From assembly GCF_000281715.2 (NCBI RefSeq), contig NZ_CP124576.1, forward strand, positions 2,301,501 through 2,365,500: DNA of 64,000 nt, given 5' to 3'. The stretch's first letter is position 1. Each line of letters starts with the position of its first letter. Below the pieces are notes generated by a model that ran no database searches, was not told the origin of the DNA, and saw only the letters and a program-made list of their open reading frames with translations. The position numbers and the translations under genes were made by a program. This DNA comes from Sphingobium sp. AP49. Lineage in GTDB: Bacteria > Pseudomonadota > Alphaproteobacteria > Sphingomonadales > Sphingomonadaceae. Positions 46,073 through 58,813 of this stretch are shown piece after piece.

Positions 46073-47488
46073 TCAGCCGATCCAGTAGGGCACGATCTGG
46101 CGATTGTCGGGGTCGACATGGATCGGCCGGTCGGCCGGCGGGAAGGCGCGCTGGTCGCAGCTCTGGCGTGAGCAGAGGCGGCAGGTAATGCCGATCGGCG
46201 TCGCAGCCCCTTCCTCCTGCAGATGCAGGCCGTCGGCATAGACGAAGTTCGCGGCATGGGCGACCTCGCAGCCCAGCACCACGGCAAAGCGGCGCGGGGT
46301 GCGCTGGTAGCTGCCCGATGGCTTCACCAGCCCCTTCGCCATGGAGACATAGCGCACGCCGTCCGGGGTCTCGCCCAGCTGGACGTTGATCCGGTCGGGC
46401 ACGGCGACCGCCTCATGCACGTTCCACAGCGGGCAGGCGCCGCCGAAGCGGGCGAATTGCAGGCGGGTGGCGCTGTGCCGCTTGGTGATGTTGCCGGCCA
46501 TGTCGACCCGGCAGAAGAAGAAGGGGATGCCGCGCAGCCCGGGGCGCTGGAGCGTCGAGAGGCGGTGGCAGGCCTGCTCGAAACTGACGCCGAAGGTGCG
46601 GGCGAGCCGGTCGATATCATGGCGCATCGCCCGTGCCGCCTCGCGGAAGAGGGCATAGGGCATGAGCAGCGCGCCGGCGGCATAATTGCCAAGGCCAATC
46701 GCCAGCAAACGGTCGGCGCCCATGACGGGCAGGGCGGCCTTGCGCACGACGTCGGCGATAACCGCCTGTCCTTCCAGCATCATCAGCTGATGGGCGAGCA
46801 TGAACTTGCGGCTCTCGGTCGGCAGGGCGGCGTTGACGAACAGTCGCTTGTCGGCGGCGCTATAGGCGCGCAGCGCGCTATCGGGCGTCTCGGCGATCAG
46901 TGTTTCGATACCATGGCGGCGGGCCAGCGCCTCGACCAGCATGCCCTCGTCCAGCGTCTGCCCCTGGGTGAAGCTTTCCGCCATCTCCTCGGCCAGGCAG
47001 TCGATGGCGTGGACATAATTACCTGCCTCGTGAAACCAGTCGCGCGCCGCTTCCCACGGCAGGCGCGCCTGCACCTCATGATCGTTGGCGATCGCCTCCT
47101 CGATCATGTTGATCCGCTCATTGGCGCGCATATGAGCGTTGTAGAGATCGACATAGCGGGCGGCGAATTCGGGAAATTGCAGGTGCAGCTTCTCGATCCG
47201 CTCCGGCTCCAGAGCGGGGCCGGGCAGTTCGGGGTGGGACAGGGCAAAGGCGAAGGCGCCGAGCAACTGTTCGTCCTCGCGGCTGTCGAAGCTGGCCCAG
47301 TCGGTCGGGAAGGCGTTGGCGAGCGCGGCCTTGACCTTGGCGGTCAGCGGGCGATCGTCATTCTCCATCTGTGAAAGATAGGAGACCGAAATGCCCAGCG
47401 CCTGCGCCATCGTCGCCTGATCCATGCGATGGTCCAGGCGCAGCTGGCGCAATCTTGGTCCTGCGAAGATGCGATTGCCGCGTGCCAT
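46073..47488 (-). CDS. Short-chain fatty-acyl-CoA regulator (ScfR/PccR family)
   Basis: A 471-residue transcription factor with an N-terminal XRE-type helix-turn-helix (LRLDHRMDQATMAQALGIS), a middle IrrE-like peptidase-fold region (MLAHQLMMLEGQA) that senses acyl-CoA in relatives, and a C-terminal cysteine-bearing DUF2083 region (GITCRLCSRQSCDQRAFPP). ScfR proteins such as PccR activate propionyl-CoA carboxylase genes. Its divergence from pccB and the TTTGCAAA-like repeats between them support that role. ATG at 47500 is an alternative start. Confidence 0.9.
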   Translation of the reverse strand: MARGNRIFAGPRLRQLRLDHRMDQATMAQALGISVSYLSQMENDDRPLTAKVKAALANAFPTDWASFDSREDEQLLGAFAFALSHPELPGPALEPERIEKLHLQFPEFAARYVDLYNAHMRANERINMIEEAIANDHEVQARLPWEAARDWFHEAGNYVHAIDCLAEEMAESFTQGQTLDEGMLVEALARRHGIETLIAETPDSALRAYSAADKRLFVNAALPTESRKFMLAHQLMMLEGQAVIADVVRKAALPVMGADRLLAIGLGNYAAGALLMPYALFREAARAMRHDIDRLARTFGVSFEQACHRLSTLQRPGLRGIPFFFCRVDMAGNITKRHSATRLQFARFGGACPLWNVHEAVAVPDRINVQLGETPDGVRYVSMAKGLVKPSGSYQRTPRRFAVVLGCEVAHAANFVYADGLHLQEEGAATPIGITCRLCSRQSCDQRAFPPADRPIHVDPDNRQIVPYWIG

Positions 47489-47502
47489 GATTGCAGCCAT
47501 AA

Positions 47503-47547
47503 TTTGCGAAGTCGTGATTTGCAAATTAGCAAATTCGCATTTGCGAA
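47503..47547. promoter_or_regulatory. Putative ScfR/PccR operator cluster
   Basis: TTTGCGAA (47503), TTTGCAAA (47518), TTAGCAAA (47526) and TTTGCGAA (47540) lie in 45 bases between the divergent regulator and pccB. Known PccR-type regulators bind paired TTTGCAAA motifs. The cluster abuts the regulator start, so autoregulation is likely as well. Confidence 0.6.
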
Positions 47548-47612
47548 AATTCCCAAAGACGGGAAGAGGGCGACTATAACAAGTCGGTGACCTGACCGGA
47601 GAGAATGCGTTT

Positions 47613-49145
47613 ATGTCGAAGCTCGCCATCATCGAACAGCTGGAAGCCAAGCGCGAAGGCGCCCGCATGGGCGGCGGCCAGCGCCGCATCGACGCCCAGC
47701 ACGCCAAGGGCAAGCTGACCGCGCGGGAGCGGATCGAAGTGCTGCTGGACGAGGACAGCTTTGAAGAGCTGGACATGTATGTCGAGCATAATTGCATCGA
47801 TTTCGGCATGGACGAACAGCATATTCCGGGCGACGGCGTCGTCACCGGATCGGGCACGATCAACGGCCGCCTCGTCTTCGTCTTCAGCCAGGATTTCACC
47901 GTCTATGGCGGCGCGGTGTCGGAACGGCACGCGATGAAGATCTGCAAGATCATGGACATGGCGCTGAAGGTCGGCGCGCCGGTGATCGGCCTCAACGATA
48001 GCGGCGGCGCCCGCATCCAGGAGGGCGTCGCCTCGCTCGCCGGCTATGCCGAGATTTTCCAGCGCAATGTGCTGGCGTCGGGCGTGGTGCCGCAGATCAG
48101 CGTCATCATGGGGCCGTGCGCGGGCGGCGCGGTCTATTCGCCCGCCATGACCGACTTCATCTTCATGGTGAAGGACAGCAGCTTCATGTTCGTGACCGGG
48201 CCTGACGTGGTCAAGACCGTCACCAACGAGGTGGTGACCCAGGAGGAACTGGGCGGCGCGATCACCCACACCACCAAGTCGGGCGTGGCCGACGTGGCGT
48301 TCGAGAATGATCTGGAAGCGCTGCTGGCGGTGCGTGACTTCGTCGACTTCCTGCCGGCGTCGAACAAGGAGCCGGTGCCCGAGCGGCCGAGCGCGGACCC
48401 GTGGGACCGGCTGGAGGACAGCCTCGATACGCTGATCCCGGCCAATGCCAACCAGCCCTATGACATGCACGAGCTGATCCGCAAGGTGGTGGACGAAGGC
48501 GACTTCTTCGAGGTGCAGCCGGCCCATGCGGGCAATATCCTGTGCGGTTTCGGCCGGATCGAGGGCAAGACGGTGGGCATCATCGCCAACCAGCCGATGG
48601 TGCTGGCCGGCGTGCTGGACATCAACTCGTCCAAGAAGGCGGGGCGGTTCGTGCGCTTCTGCGATGCGTTCGAAATCCCGATCGTCACCTTTGTCGACGT
48701 GCCGGGTTTCCTGCCGGGCACCGCGCAGGAACATAGCGGCATCATCAAGCATGGTGCCAAGCTGCTCTTCGCCTATGCCGAGGCGACCGTGCCCAAGATC
48801 ACCGTCATCACCCGCAAGGCCTATGGCGGCGCCTATGATGTGATGAGTTCCAAGCATTTGCGCGGCGACTTGAACTATGCCTGGCCGACCGCCGAGATCG
48901 CGGTGATGGGTGCCAAGGGCGCGGTCGAGATCATCTTCCGCGGCAAGACGCCCGAAGAGATTGCCGAAAAGACCAAGGAATATGAAGACCGCTTCGCCAA
49001 CCCCTTCGTGGCGGCGAGCAAGGGCTTCATCGACGAGGTGATCCAGCCCCACTCGACCCGCAAGCGGATCGCGCTGGGCTTGCGCAAGCTGCGCAACAAG
49101 GCGCTGGAGAACCCCTGGAAGAAGCACGACAATATTCCGCTGTGA
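47613..49145 (+). CDS. pccB: Propionyl-CoA carboxylase beta subunit
   Basis: The carboxyltransferase subunit that forms methylmalonyl-CoA from propionyl-CoA and carboxybiotin. It is 510 residues, with the N-terminal [15 protein letters not shown], oxyanion-hole segments [19 protein letters not shown] and [19 protein letters not shown], and the C-terminal [17 protein letters not shown]. It opens the propionate operon under the putative ScfR operators; pccA lies 4.3 kb further on in the same direction. Confidence 0.95.
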   Translation: MSKLAIIEQLEAKREGARMGGGQRRIDAQHAKGKLTARERIEVLLDEDSFEELDMYVEHNCIDFGMDEQHIPGDGVVTGSGTINGRLVFVFSQDFTVYGGAVSERHAMKICKIMDMALKVGAPVIGLNDSGGARIQEGVASLAGYAEIFQRNVLASGVVPQISVIMGPCAGGAVYSPAMTDFIFMVKDSSFMFVTGPDVVKTVTNEVVTQEELGGAITHTTKSGVADVAFENDLEALLAVRDFVDFLPASNKEPVPERPSADPWDRLEDSLDTLIPANANQPYDMHELIRKVVDEGDFFEVQPAHAGNILCGFGRIEGKTVGIIANQPMVLAGVLDINSSKKAGRFVRFCDAFEIPIVTFVDVPGFLPGTAQEHSGIIKHGAKLLFAYAEATVPKITVITRKAYGGAYDVMSSKHLRGDLNYAWPTAEIAVMGAKGAVEIIFRGKTPEEIAEKTKEYEDRFANPFVAASKGFIDEVIQPHSTRKRIALGLRKLRNKALENPWKKHDNIPL

Positions 49146-49167
49146 TAGATGATGTCCGCGCCTTCCC

Positions 49168-49572
49168 CCTTCGTCATTGCGAGCGCAGCGAAGCAATCCA
49201 CTGGAGCGCCGTCTGGGTTGGTCCGGGCGGTGCGGCGTGATGCGACCGGCGGTCTACATCATGGCGAGCGGGCGGAACGGGACGCTCTATACCGGTGTCA
49301 CCTCAAACCTGCCGCAGCGCGTGTGGCAGCATCGGGAGAATATCACCGGTGGGTTCACGCAACGGTACGGCTGCAAGATGCTGGTCTGGTACGAAATGGC
49401 GGAGACGATGGAGGTAGCCATTGCGCGCGAGAAACAGATCAAGGCAGGCTCGCGGGCAAGGAAGATAGCATTGATCGTCGGGGCCAATCCCGATTGGCAG
49501 GATTTGTATCAGGGCATCGCTCAAGGGTGAAACGTCGCATGGATTGCTTCGCTTCGCTCGCAATGACGAAGG
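49168..49572. mobile_element. GIY-YIG gene flanked by 33-bp inverted repeats (family A arms)
   Basis: Left arm 49168-49200 and right arm 49540-49572 are inverted copies matching at 32 of 33 bases, starting CCTTCGTCATTGCGAGCG. The same arms, 13 bases apart and without a gene, form the unit at 16967. The 339 bases between hold one gene, a small GIY-YIG nuclease. The bases just inside the left arm (49201-49220) resemble the loop and start of the right arm at 16996-17014, as if the gene interrupted a palindromic unit. No target duplication was identified. A mobile or mobilised cassette is inferred. Confidence 0.55.
49240..49530 (+). CDS. Small GIY-YIG nuclease-family protein
   Basis: A 96-residue single-domain member of the GIY-YIG family (UPF0213/YhbQ-like). 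The catalytic features are visible: VYIM followed by LYTGVTS (GIY...YIG), the arginine in LPQRVWQHR, a glutamate in AIAREKQIK and a terminal NPDW. Such proteins are DNA endonuclease folds of unsettled role, with YhbQ linked to DNA damage. It starts at ATG 49240 (MRPAVYIMASG), interrupts the propionate operon between pccB and mce, and lies between inverted repeats. Confidence 0.85.
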   Translation: MRPAVYIMASGRNGTLYTGVTSNLPQRVWQHRENITGGFTQRYGCKMLVWYEMAETMEVAIAREKQIKAGSRARKIALIVGANPDWQDLYQGIAQG

Positions 49573-49579
49573 ATAGGAT

Positions 49580-50020
49580 GTGAAACTCGGCCGCTTGAAC
49601 CATATCGGCATCGCGACGCCTTCGCTGGAGGCGTCCCTCGCCTATTATCGCGACATCATGGGCGCGACACTGACGCATGAGCCGTTCGACTTGGCGGCGC
49701 AGGGGGTGAAGGTGTGCTTCGTCGATACGCCCGGCGAGGGCGGCACGGCGGGGACGCAGATCGAACTGATCGAGCCGCTGGGGGAGAATAGTCCGATCCA
49801 TGGCTTCATCGCCAAGAACCCGGCCGGGGGGCAGCATCATATGTGCTATGAAGTGCCGGATATCCACGAGGCCAAGGCCTGGTTTGAAGGCCTGGGCAAG
49901 AAGGTGTTGGGCGAGCCGCGCATCGGGGCGCATGGCACGCCGATCTTCTTCGTCCACCCCAAGGATATGAACGGGGTGCTCACCGAGATCATGGAGACGC
50001 CGAAGGACGGCGCGCATTAA
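49580..50020 (+). CDS. mce: Methylmalonyl-CoA epimerase
   Basis: Converts (2S)- to (2R)-methylmalonyl-CoA. It is a 146-residue vicinal-oxygen-chelate protein, with metal ligands expected in LNHIGIATPSL (His), QIELIEPLG (Glu) and HHMCYEV (His), and a C-terminal FVHPKDMNGVLTEI. The start is GTG at 49580. Its ribosome-binding sequence AAGGATAGGA straddles the end of the right inverted repeat of the GIY-YIG cassette. Confidence 0.93.
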   Translation: MKLGRLNHIGIATPSLEASLAYYRDIMGATLTHEPFDLAAQGVKVCFVDTPGEGGTAGTQIELIEPLGENSPIHGFIAKNPAGGQHHMCYEVPDIHEAKAWFEGLGKKVLGEPRIGAHGTPIFFVHPKDMNGVLTEIMETPKDGAH

Positions 50021-50025
50021 ATGAC

Positions 50026-50110
50026 GTCATGCCGGACTTGATCCGGCATCCCGCTTCTTTTCAGCAAGCGGGATGAAGATAGCGGGACCCCGGCTCAAGG
50101 CCGGGGTGAC
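50026..50110. repeat. Palindromic intergenic repeat, family C (GTCATGCCGGACTTGATCCGG)
   Basis: Inverted arms GTCATGCCGGACTTGATC and GGCTCAAGGCCGGGGTGAC flank an inner pair, ATCCCGCTT and AAGCGGGAT. This bipartite layout is the one commonly seen in alphaproteobacterial intergenic repeats. It lies between mce and the mutase gene. Confidence 0.75.
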
Positions 50111-50132
50111 GAATGGGTAGGATAGGACACGC

Positions 50133-52286
<2,154 letters not shown>

Positions 52287-53300
52287 ATGAATACCCCCTG
52301 CACCCTGACCGCCCGCAACGACTGGACGCGCGAGGAAATCGCCGCGCTGTTCGACCTGCCCTTTGGCGACCTGATGTTCGAAGCGCAGTCGATCCACCGC
52401 GCCAACTTCCCGCGCAACGAGGTGCAGCTGTCCACCCTGTTGTCGATCAAGACCGGCGGCTGCCCGGAGGATTGCGGTTACTGCAACCAGTCGGCCTCGG
52501 CGGAAAGCGGCCTGAAGGCCGAAAAGCTGATGAGCGTGCAGGCGGTGATGCAGGCGGCGGCGCAGGCGAAGGACGCAGGGTCTTCGCGCTTCTGCATGGG
52601 CGCGGCCTGGCGCAACCCCAAGGATCGCGACATGCCCGCCATCGTCGAGATGGTGAAGGGCGTGCGCCAGATGGGCATGGAAACCTGCATGACGCTGGGG
52701 ATGCTCAGCGAAAGCCAGGCCGATATGCTCGCGGAGGCGGGCCTCGATTATTACAACCATAATATCGACACCTCGCCCGAACATTATGAGAAGGTCATCA
52801 CCACCCGGACCTTCGACGATCGTCTGGTGACGCTGGAAAATGTCCGCAATTCGGGCATCAATGTCTGCTCGGGTGGCATCGTCGGCATGGGCGAGGCGCG
52901 CGAGGATCGCGTCGGCTTCCTTCATGCGCTGGCCGTGCTGCCGGTCCATCCGCAGAGCGTGCCGATCAATGCGCTGGTCCCGGTCAAGGGTACGGTGCTG
53001 GGCAATATGCTGGCCGACACGCCACTCGCCAAGATCGACGAGATCGAATTCGTCCGCACCGTTGCGGTCGCCCGGATCGTGATGCCGGAAAGCATGGTGC
53101 GCTTGTCGGCTGGCCGAGAGAGCATGTCGGATAGCTGCCAGGCGCTCTGCTTCATGGCCGGCGCGAACAGCATCTTCACCGGCGACAAGCTGCTGACCAC
53201 CGCCAATGCCGGCGACAATGCCGACGCGGCGCTGTTCGCGAAGCTCGGCGTCGTGCCGATGCAGGCGGAAGTGAAGGTCGAGCTGGAGGCGGCTGAATAA
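52287..53300 (+). CDS. bioB: Biotin synthase
   Basis: Radical-SAM enzyme that inserts sulfur into dethiobiotin. It is 337 residues, with the 4Fe-4S motif CPEDCGYC, the second cluster ligands in the middle ([27 protein letters not shown]) and a late GRESM. The ATG directly follows the mutase TAA. Its place in the propionate operon makes sense because PccA is a biotin protein, although the other bio genes are absent here. Confidence 0.96.
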   Translation: MNTPCTLTARNDWTREEIAALFDLPFGDLMFEAQSIHRANFPRNEVQLSTLLSIKTGGCPEDCGYCNQSASAESGLKAEKLMSVQAVMQAAAQAKDAGSSRFCMGAAWRNPKDRDMPAIVEMVKGVRQMGMETCMTLGMLSESQADMLAEAGLDYYNHNIDTSPEHYEKVITTRTFDDRLVTLENVRNSGINVCSGGIVGMGEAREDRVGFLHALAVLPVHPQSVPINALVPVKGTVLGNMLADTPLAKIDEIEFVRTVAVARIVMPESMVRLSAGRESMSDSCQALCFMAGANSIFTGDKLLTTANAGDNADAALFAKLGVVPMQAEVKVELEAAE

Positions 53301-53301
53301 T

Positions 53302-53400
53302 TTGATCCGCTATTTGGGGTGCCTGGCGATTGCCATCGCAATTCTTGCAGCGGTTTTTTGGATGATGGTCGATCTGGGCATGTTCATGCACGGCGGCTGA
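53302..53400 (+). CDS. Predicted 32-residue single-span membrane protein
   Basis: A TTG-started frame just after bioB encodes 32 residues. A short start (MIRY, reading TTG as Met) leads into the hydrophobic LGCLAIAIAILAAVF, and the tail after it is methionine-rich (MMVDLGMFMHGG). GGAGG at 53285-53289 is 12 bases before the TTG, rather far for a ribosome-binding site. It is too small for most gene callers. The coding call rests on the clean membrane span and operon position, and may be wrong. Confidence 0.4.
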   Translation: MIRYLGCLAIAIAILAAVFWMMVDLGMFMHGG

Positions 53401-53406
53401 AATCAT

Positions 53407-53461
53407 CCGTTCGGTTCGAGCAAAGTCGAGAAGCGGTTCTCGACAGGCTCGAACCGAACGG
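53407..53461. repeat. Palindromic intergenic repeat, family B
   Basis: Perfect 14-base arms CCGTTCGGTTCGAG (53407-53420) and CTCGAACCGAACGG (53448-53461), with CGACAGGCTC adjoining the right arm. It matches the copy at 40670. It precedes pccA by 32 bases, within the operon. Confidence 0.82.
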
Positions 53462-53493
53462 AGTTTAGAACAAGGACTGGGACAGGAAGTAGA

Positions 53494-55494
<2,001 letters not shown>

Positions 55495-55506
55495 GGCTCG
55501 CTTCAA

Positions 55507-55595
55507 CCGTCATCCCCGCGAAAGCTGGGATCCCACTTCTTTTGGCGATGGCGTTGAAAGAAAAAGTGGGATTCCAGCTTTCGCTGGAATGACGG
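55507..55595. repeat. Palindromic intergenic repeat, family D (CCGTCATCCCCGCGAAAGC)
   Basis: Arms beginning CCGTCATCCCCGCGAAAGC and ending GCTTTCGCTGGAATGACGG pair with few mismatches, continuing into TGGGATCCCACTTCTTTT and AAAAAGTGGGATTCCA. It forms a long stem after pccA and may end or protect the operon transcript. Confidence 0.75.
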
Positions 55596-55613
55596 GAATG
55601 CTTTGATGGCGCC

Positions 55614-55985
55614 ATGCACCTGACCCACGACCCCGGCGCGCCCGCCGCTGACCCGATCAGCTTCGACGATTTCCTCAAGGTCGACATTCGCGTCGGCACG
55701 ATCGTCTCGGCCGAGCCCTATCCCGAGGCGCGCAAGCCTGCCTACAAGCTGCTGATCGATTTCGGCCCGGCGATCGGCCAGAAGAAATCGAGCGCGCAGA
55801 TCACCGAAAACCACGCACTGGAAGACCTGCCCGGCCGACAGGTCGCCGCCGTGGTCAATTTCCCGCCGCGCCAGATCGGCAAGTTCATGTCGGAGGTGCT
55901 GACGCTGGGCTTCACCGACGCCGCCGGTGCGGTCATGCTGTTCGCCCCCGACAAAGTGGTGCCAGACGGTTCTCGGCTGTTCTGA
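55614..55985 (+). CDS. csaA: tRNA-binding domain protein, CsaA-like
   Basis: A 123-residue OB-fold protein of the CsaA/tRNA-binding-domain family, described as an export-related chaperone or tRNA-binding protein. Visible motifs are FLKVDIRVGTIVSAEPYPEA, KLLIDFGPAIG, KKSSAQI, and VNFPPRQIGKFMSEVLTLGF. It starts at ATG 55614, 19 bases after the repeat. Confidence 0.88.
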   Translation: MHLTHDPGAPAADPISFDDFLKVDIRVGTIVSAEPYPEARKPAYKLLIDFGPAIGQKKSSAQITENHALEDLPGRQVAAVVNFPPRQIGKFMSEVLTLGFTDAAGAVMLFAPDKVVPDGSRLF

Positions 55986-56053
55986 TATTCCGACTTTCCT
56001 AATGTTCCAGAGCGCGTTAACCTTATTCGTCCTCGTTTCCGGGATGACGTGCG

Positions 56054-57058
56054 ATGGCGACAATAAGCGTAGAGGGTTCGCGGAAAGATCAACGGGTCGG
56101 ATTGGCCGCCATCGTGGATGGTGCCGCCAGGATCGGCCGCATTGGTCGATGGTATTTTGATTTCCAGTCAGGCACGATGCAGTGCGACGAAAGTTGGTAC
56201 GCGGTCATGGGCCGGACCAGCGATACGCCGATAGAAACGCTGGCCGATTTCCGCGAGATCATCCATCCCGACGATGTCGATCGTGCGACCAATATCGGCG
56301 AGGCATTGCAGAATCTGGTCAGCGAGGGCCAGGATTATGGCCTGTTGTTCCGCATATTGCTGCCGGACGGTGGCGAACGCTGGATACGTTCGCTTGCCGT
56401 GCTGCAATTTGACGGAGACGGGGACGCTTATGGTGCGGCCGGTTTCGTCCTCGATGCGACCCATGACATGGCAAGGCAGGCGGCGCGAGAAACCGCGCTG
56501 GCTGAATTGCGAGAAGCCCATGGCGCGCTGGAGGCACGACAGCGCCATCTGGCCCAATGGTCGTTCCAGGACAGTCTGACCGGCCTTGCCAACCGGCTCT
56601 GCTTCGATCGCGATCTGGATCGGGCCTGCGCCACGGCGGTCCGGCGGCGGGAGCGGGTGTCGGTGGCGTTGATCGAGGTCGATCATTTCGACGATCTTGT
56701 CGCGGCGCAGGGCGAGGAAGCGGCGCATGCGGCGTTGCGCGCCGTGGCCACCGCAGTCGCGCGCGCAGCCCGACGCCCGCATGATCTGGCGGCCCGCTAT
56801 GACACGGCGCGCTTTGCGCTGCTGCTGCCCGCCTGCATCGACCCGCGCGCCATATTGGACACCATCCGGGTCGCGGTGAATGCCCTGGAGATTCCCCATG
56901 GCGCATCGCCCGTGAAGGCGCATGTGACGCTCAGCATCGGCGGGGTTTCAAGCTGCACGATCGATGCCGCCGATCGCTTGCTGCAACAGTGCGAGCTTGC
57001 CCTGTTTGCGAACATCCATGTCGGTCGTGACGGGGTGGTCATCATCCCCGATCGCTGA
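56054..57058 (+). CDS. PAS - degenerate GGDEF domain protein
   Basis: A 334-residue protein with an N-terminal PAS fold (about residues 30-135, with FREIIHPDDVDRA) and a GGDEF-type domain (QDSLTGLANRLCFDRDL onward). The active-site loop that should read GGDEF or GGEEF is DTARF (in ARYDTARFALLLP), so it cannot be a normal diguanylate cyclase. It may bind a ligand or partner as a regulator. ATG at 56054 has no strong ribosome-binding site. Confidence 0.8.
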   Translation: MATISVEGSRKDQRVGLAAIVDGAARIGRIGRWYFDFQSGTMQCDESWYAVMGRTSDTPIETLADFREIIHPDDVDRATNIGEALQNLVSEGQDYGLLFRILLPDGGERWIRSLAVLQFDGDGDAYGAAGFVLDATHDMARQAARETALAELREAHGALEARQRHLAQWSFQDSLTGLANRLCFDRDLDRACATAVRRRERVSVALIEVDHFDDLVAAQGEEAAHAALRAVATAVARAARRPHDLAARYDTARFALLLPACIDPRAILDTIRVAVNALEIPHGASPVKAHVTLSIGGVSSCTIDAADRLLQQCELALFANIHVGRDGVVIIPDR

Positions 57059-57196
57059 TCCGGCCGGCCTGTCCTACAATGAGCCTATCCAGCAAAAGCG
57101 GCGTGACCGACTTCTTTTCCCGCTGGAGATTTCCTTTCCCATAATGGCCTGAAAATGTCAGGATTTACGGGAAATATGCGCAATGAAGGGGGACGG

Positions 57197-58786
57197 ATGC
57201 CGGATTCGGTGGGGGCGGGCTATGTCATGGATGCAAAGCGGGACCGGCTGGTCATCACCGCGTCAGCGCTGGGCACCGTGTTTGAATGGTATGATTTCTA
57301 TATCTATGGCGTGCTGGCGCCGATCATCGGCCGCACCTTCTTCCCGACCGACAATCCGACCGTCGAATTGCTCTATTCGCTGGCCGGCTTCGCCATCGGC
57401 TTCGGCTTCCGGCCGCTCGGCGCGATGCTGTTCGGCTATCTCGGTGATCGGCTGGGGCGCAAATATACCTTCCTCGCCACCATCGTCCTGATGGGGCTGG
57501 CGACGGCGGGTGTCGGACTGACGCCGTCGGCGGCCAGCATCGGCGTTGCCGCGCCGGTCATCCTGATCGGCTTGCGGATCGCGCAGGGGCTGGCGCTGGG
57601 CGGCGAATATGGCGGGGCGGCCATCTATGTCGCCGAACATGCGCCGCCGGGCCGGCGCGGCTTCTATACCAGCTTCATCCAGGCCGGGGTGATCGGTGGC
57701 TTCATCCTGTCGCTGATGGTGGTGGTCGGCACGCAATGGATCGTCGGCATGGATGTGTGGGACGCCTGGGGCTGGCGCATTCCCTTCATCTTCTCGCTCG
57801 CGCTGCTCGCCATTTCGCTGTGGATGCGGCTTATGCTGCGCGAAAGCCCGGTCTTCACCGCGATGAAGAAGGCGGGGCAACATGCCAAGAACCCGCTGAA
57901 GGAAGCCTTCACCGCGCCGGGCAACAGGAAGCGGATGCTGGTGGCGATGATCGGCATCGCGGCGGGCTTCACCGTGATCGCCTATACGGTGATGTTCCAG
58001 GCGCTCTATTTCCTGCAGAGCGGCCTGCATGTCGCGCCGGGCATCGCGCAATTGCTGGTCGGTGGCAGCGCCTTTGCCGGCATGGGCGCCTTCATCTTCT
58101 TCGGCTGGTTGTCGGACAAGGTCGGACGCAGGAAGCCGATCATCATCGGTTATGCGCTGGTGCTGGTGCTGGTGATGCCGCTCTACCAGTTCATGGGCGC
58201 GACCGCGAACCCGGCGCTGTCGCAGGCCGCCGCCCGCGCGCCCGTGCTGGTGAGCGGCCCCGACTGCCGCTTCGATCCCTTCGCCAAGGTGCAGCCGACC
58301 GCCTGCGGTAAGCTGCTCGACCATTTTTCCAAGCGCGGCATTCCCTATGAGAAGCGCAGCGGCGCAACGCCGGCGGTCAACATCGGCGGCGTGGCCGTTG
58401 CAGATGTCAGTAGCGAAGGGATCGACGCAGCGCTCAAGGCCCAGGGCTATGATTTCGGCGTCGTCCGCCCGGACTGGCCACGTGCGCTGATGCTCTTTGC
58501 CGCGCTGCTGCTGCTATGGACACTATCGGGCGCGACCTATGGCCCGGTCGCGGCGCTCCTGTCGGAATATTTCCCGGCGCGCATCCGCTACAGTTCGCTC
58601 TCCATCCCCTATCATATCGGCACCGGCTATTTTGGTGGGTTCCTGCCGCTGGTCAGCCAATATATCGTCGCGCGCACCGGCGATCCCTATGCCGGCCTGT
58701 GGTACACCATCGCGGTGGTGGCGCTGGCGCTGGTCACCTGCCTCGTGGCTTTGCCGGAAACGAAAGGGCGCCCCCTCGACGCCTGA
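57197..58786 (+). CDS. MFS transporter, metabolite:H+ symporter type
   Basis: A protein of about 529 residues with 12 predicted membrane spans. It shows the TVFEWYDFYIYG start of the MHS group, the loop 2-3 motif GYLGDRLGRKYTF, and GWLSDKVGRRKP. A 90-residue insert between spans 8 and 9 or nearby (about residues 335-425) carries two cysteines (GPDCRFDPF, PTACGKLLDH) and is probably periplasmic. ATG at 57197 follows AAGGGGGA; ATG at 57155 would add 14 residues without a ribosome-binding site. The substrate is unknown; dicarboxylates or amino acids are plausible. Confidence 0.85.
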   Translation: MPDSVGAGYVMDAKRDRLVITASALGTVFEWYDFYIYGVLAPIIGRTFFPTDNPTVELLYSLAGFAIGFGFRPLGAMLFGYLGDRLGRKYTFLATIVLMGLATAGVGLTPSAASIGVAAPVILIGLRIAQGLALGGEYGGAAIYVAEHAPPGRRGFYTSFIQAGVIGGFILSLMVVVGTQWIVGMDVWDAWGWRIPFIFSLALLAISLWMRLMLRESPVFTAMKKAGQHAKNPLKEAFTAPGNRKRMLVAMIGIAAGFTVIAYTVMFQALYFLQSGLHVAPGIAQLLVGGSAFAGMGAFIFFGWLSDKVGRRKPIIIGYALVLVLVMPLYQFMGATANPALSQAAARAPVLVSGPDCRFDPFAKVQPTACGKLLDHFSKRGIPYEKRSGATPAVNIGGVAVADVSSEGIDAALKAQGYDFGVVRPDWPRALMLFAALLLLWTLSGATYGPVAALLSEYFPARIRYSSLSIPYHIGTGYFGGFLPLVSQYIVARTGDPYAGLWYTIAVVALALVTCLVALPETKGRPLDA

Positions 58787-58813
58787 GCCCTGCCGCGCTA
58801 TCGGCTGCGGACA

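Noticed and set aside
47489..47899. N-terminal extension of the ScfR-like regulator into pccB
   Set aside because: It would overlap the divergent pccB start and the operator cluster, and has no similarity to the family; the regulator begins at 47488 or 47500.
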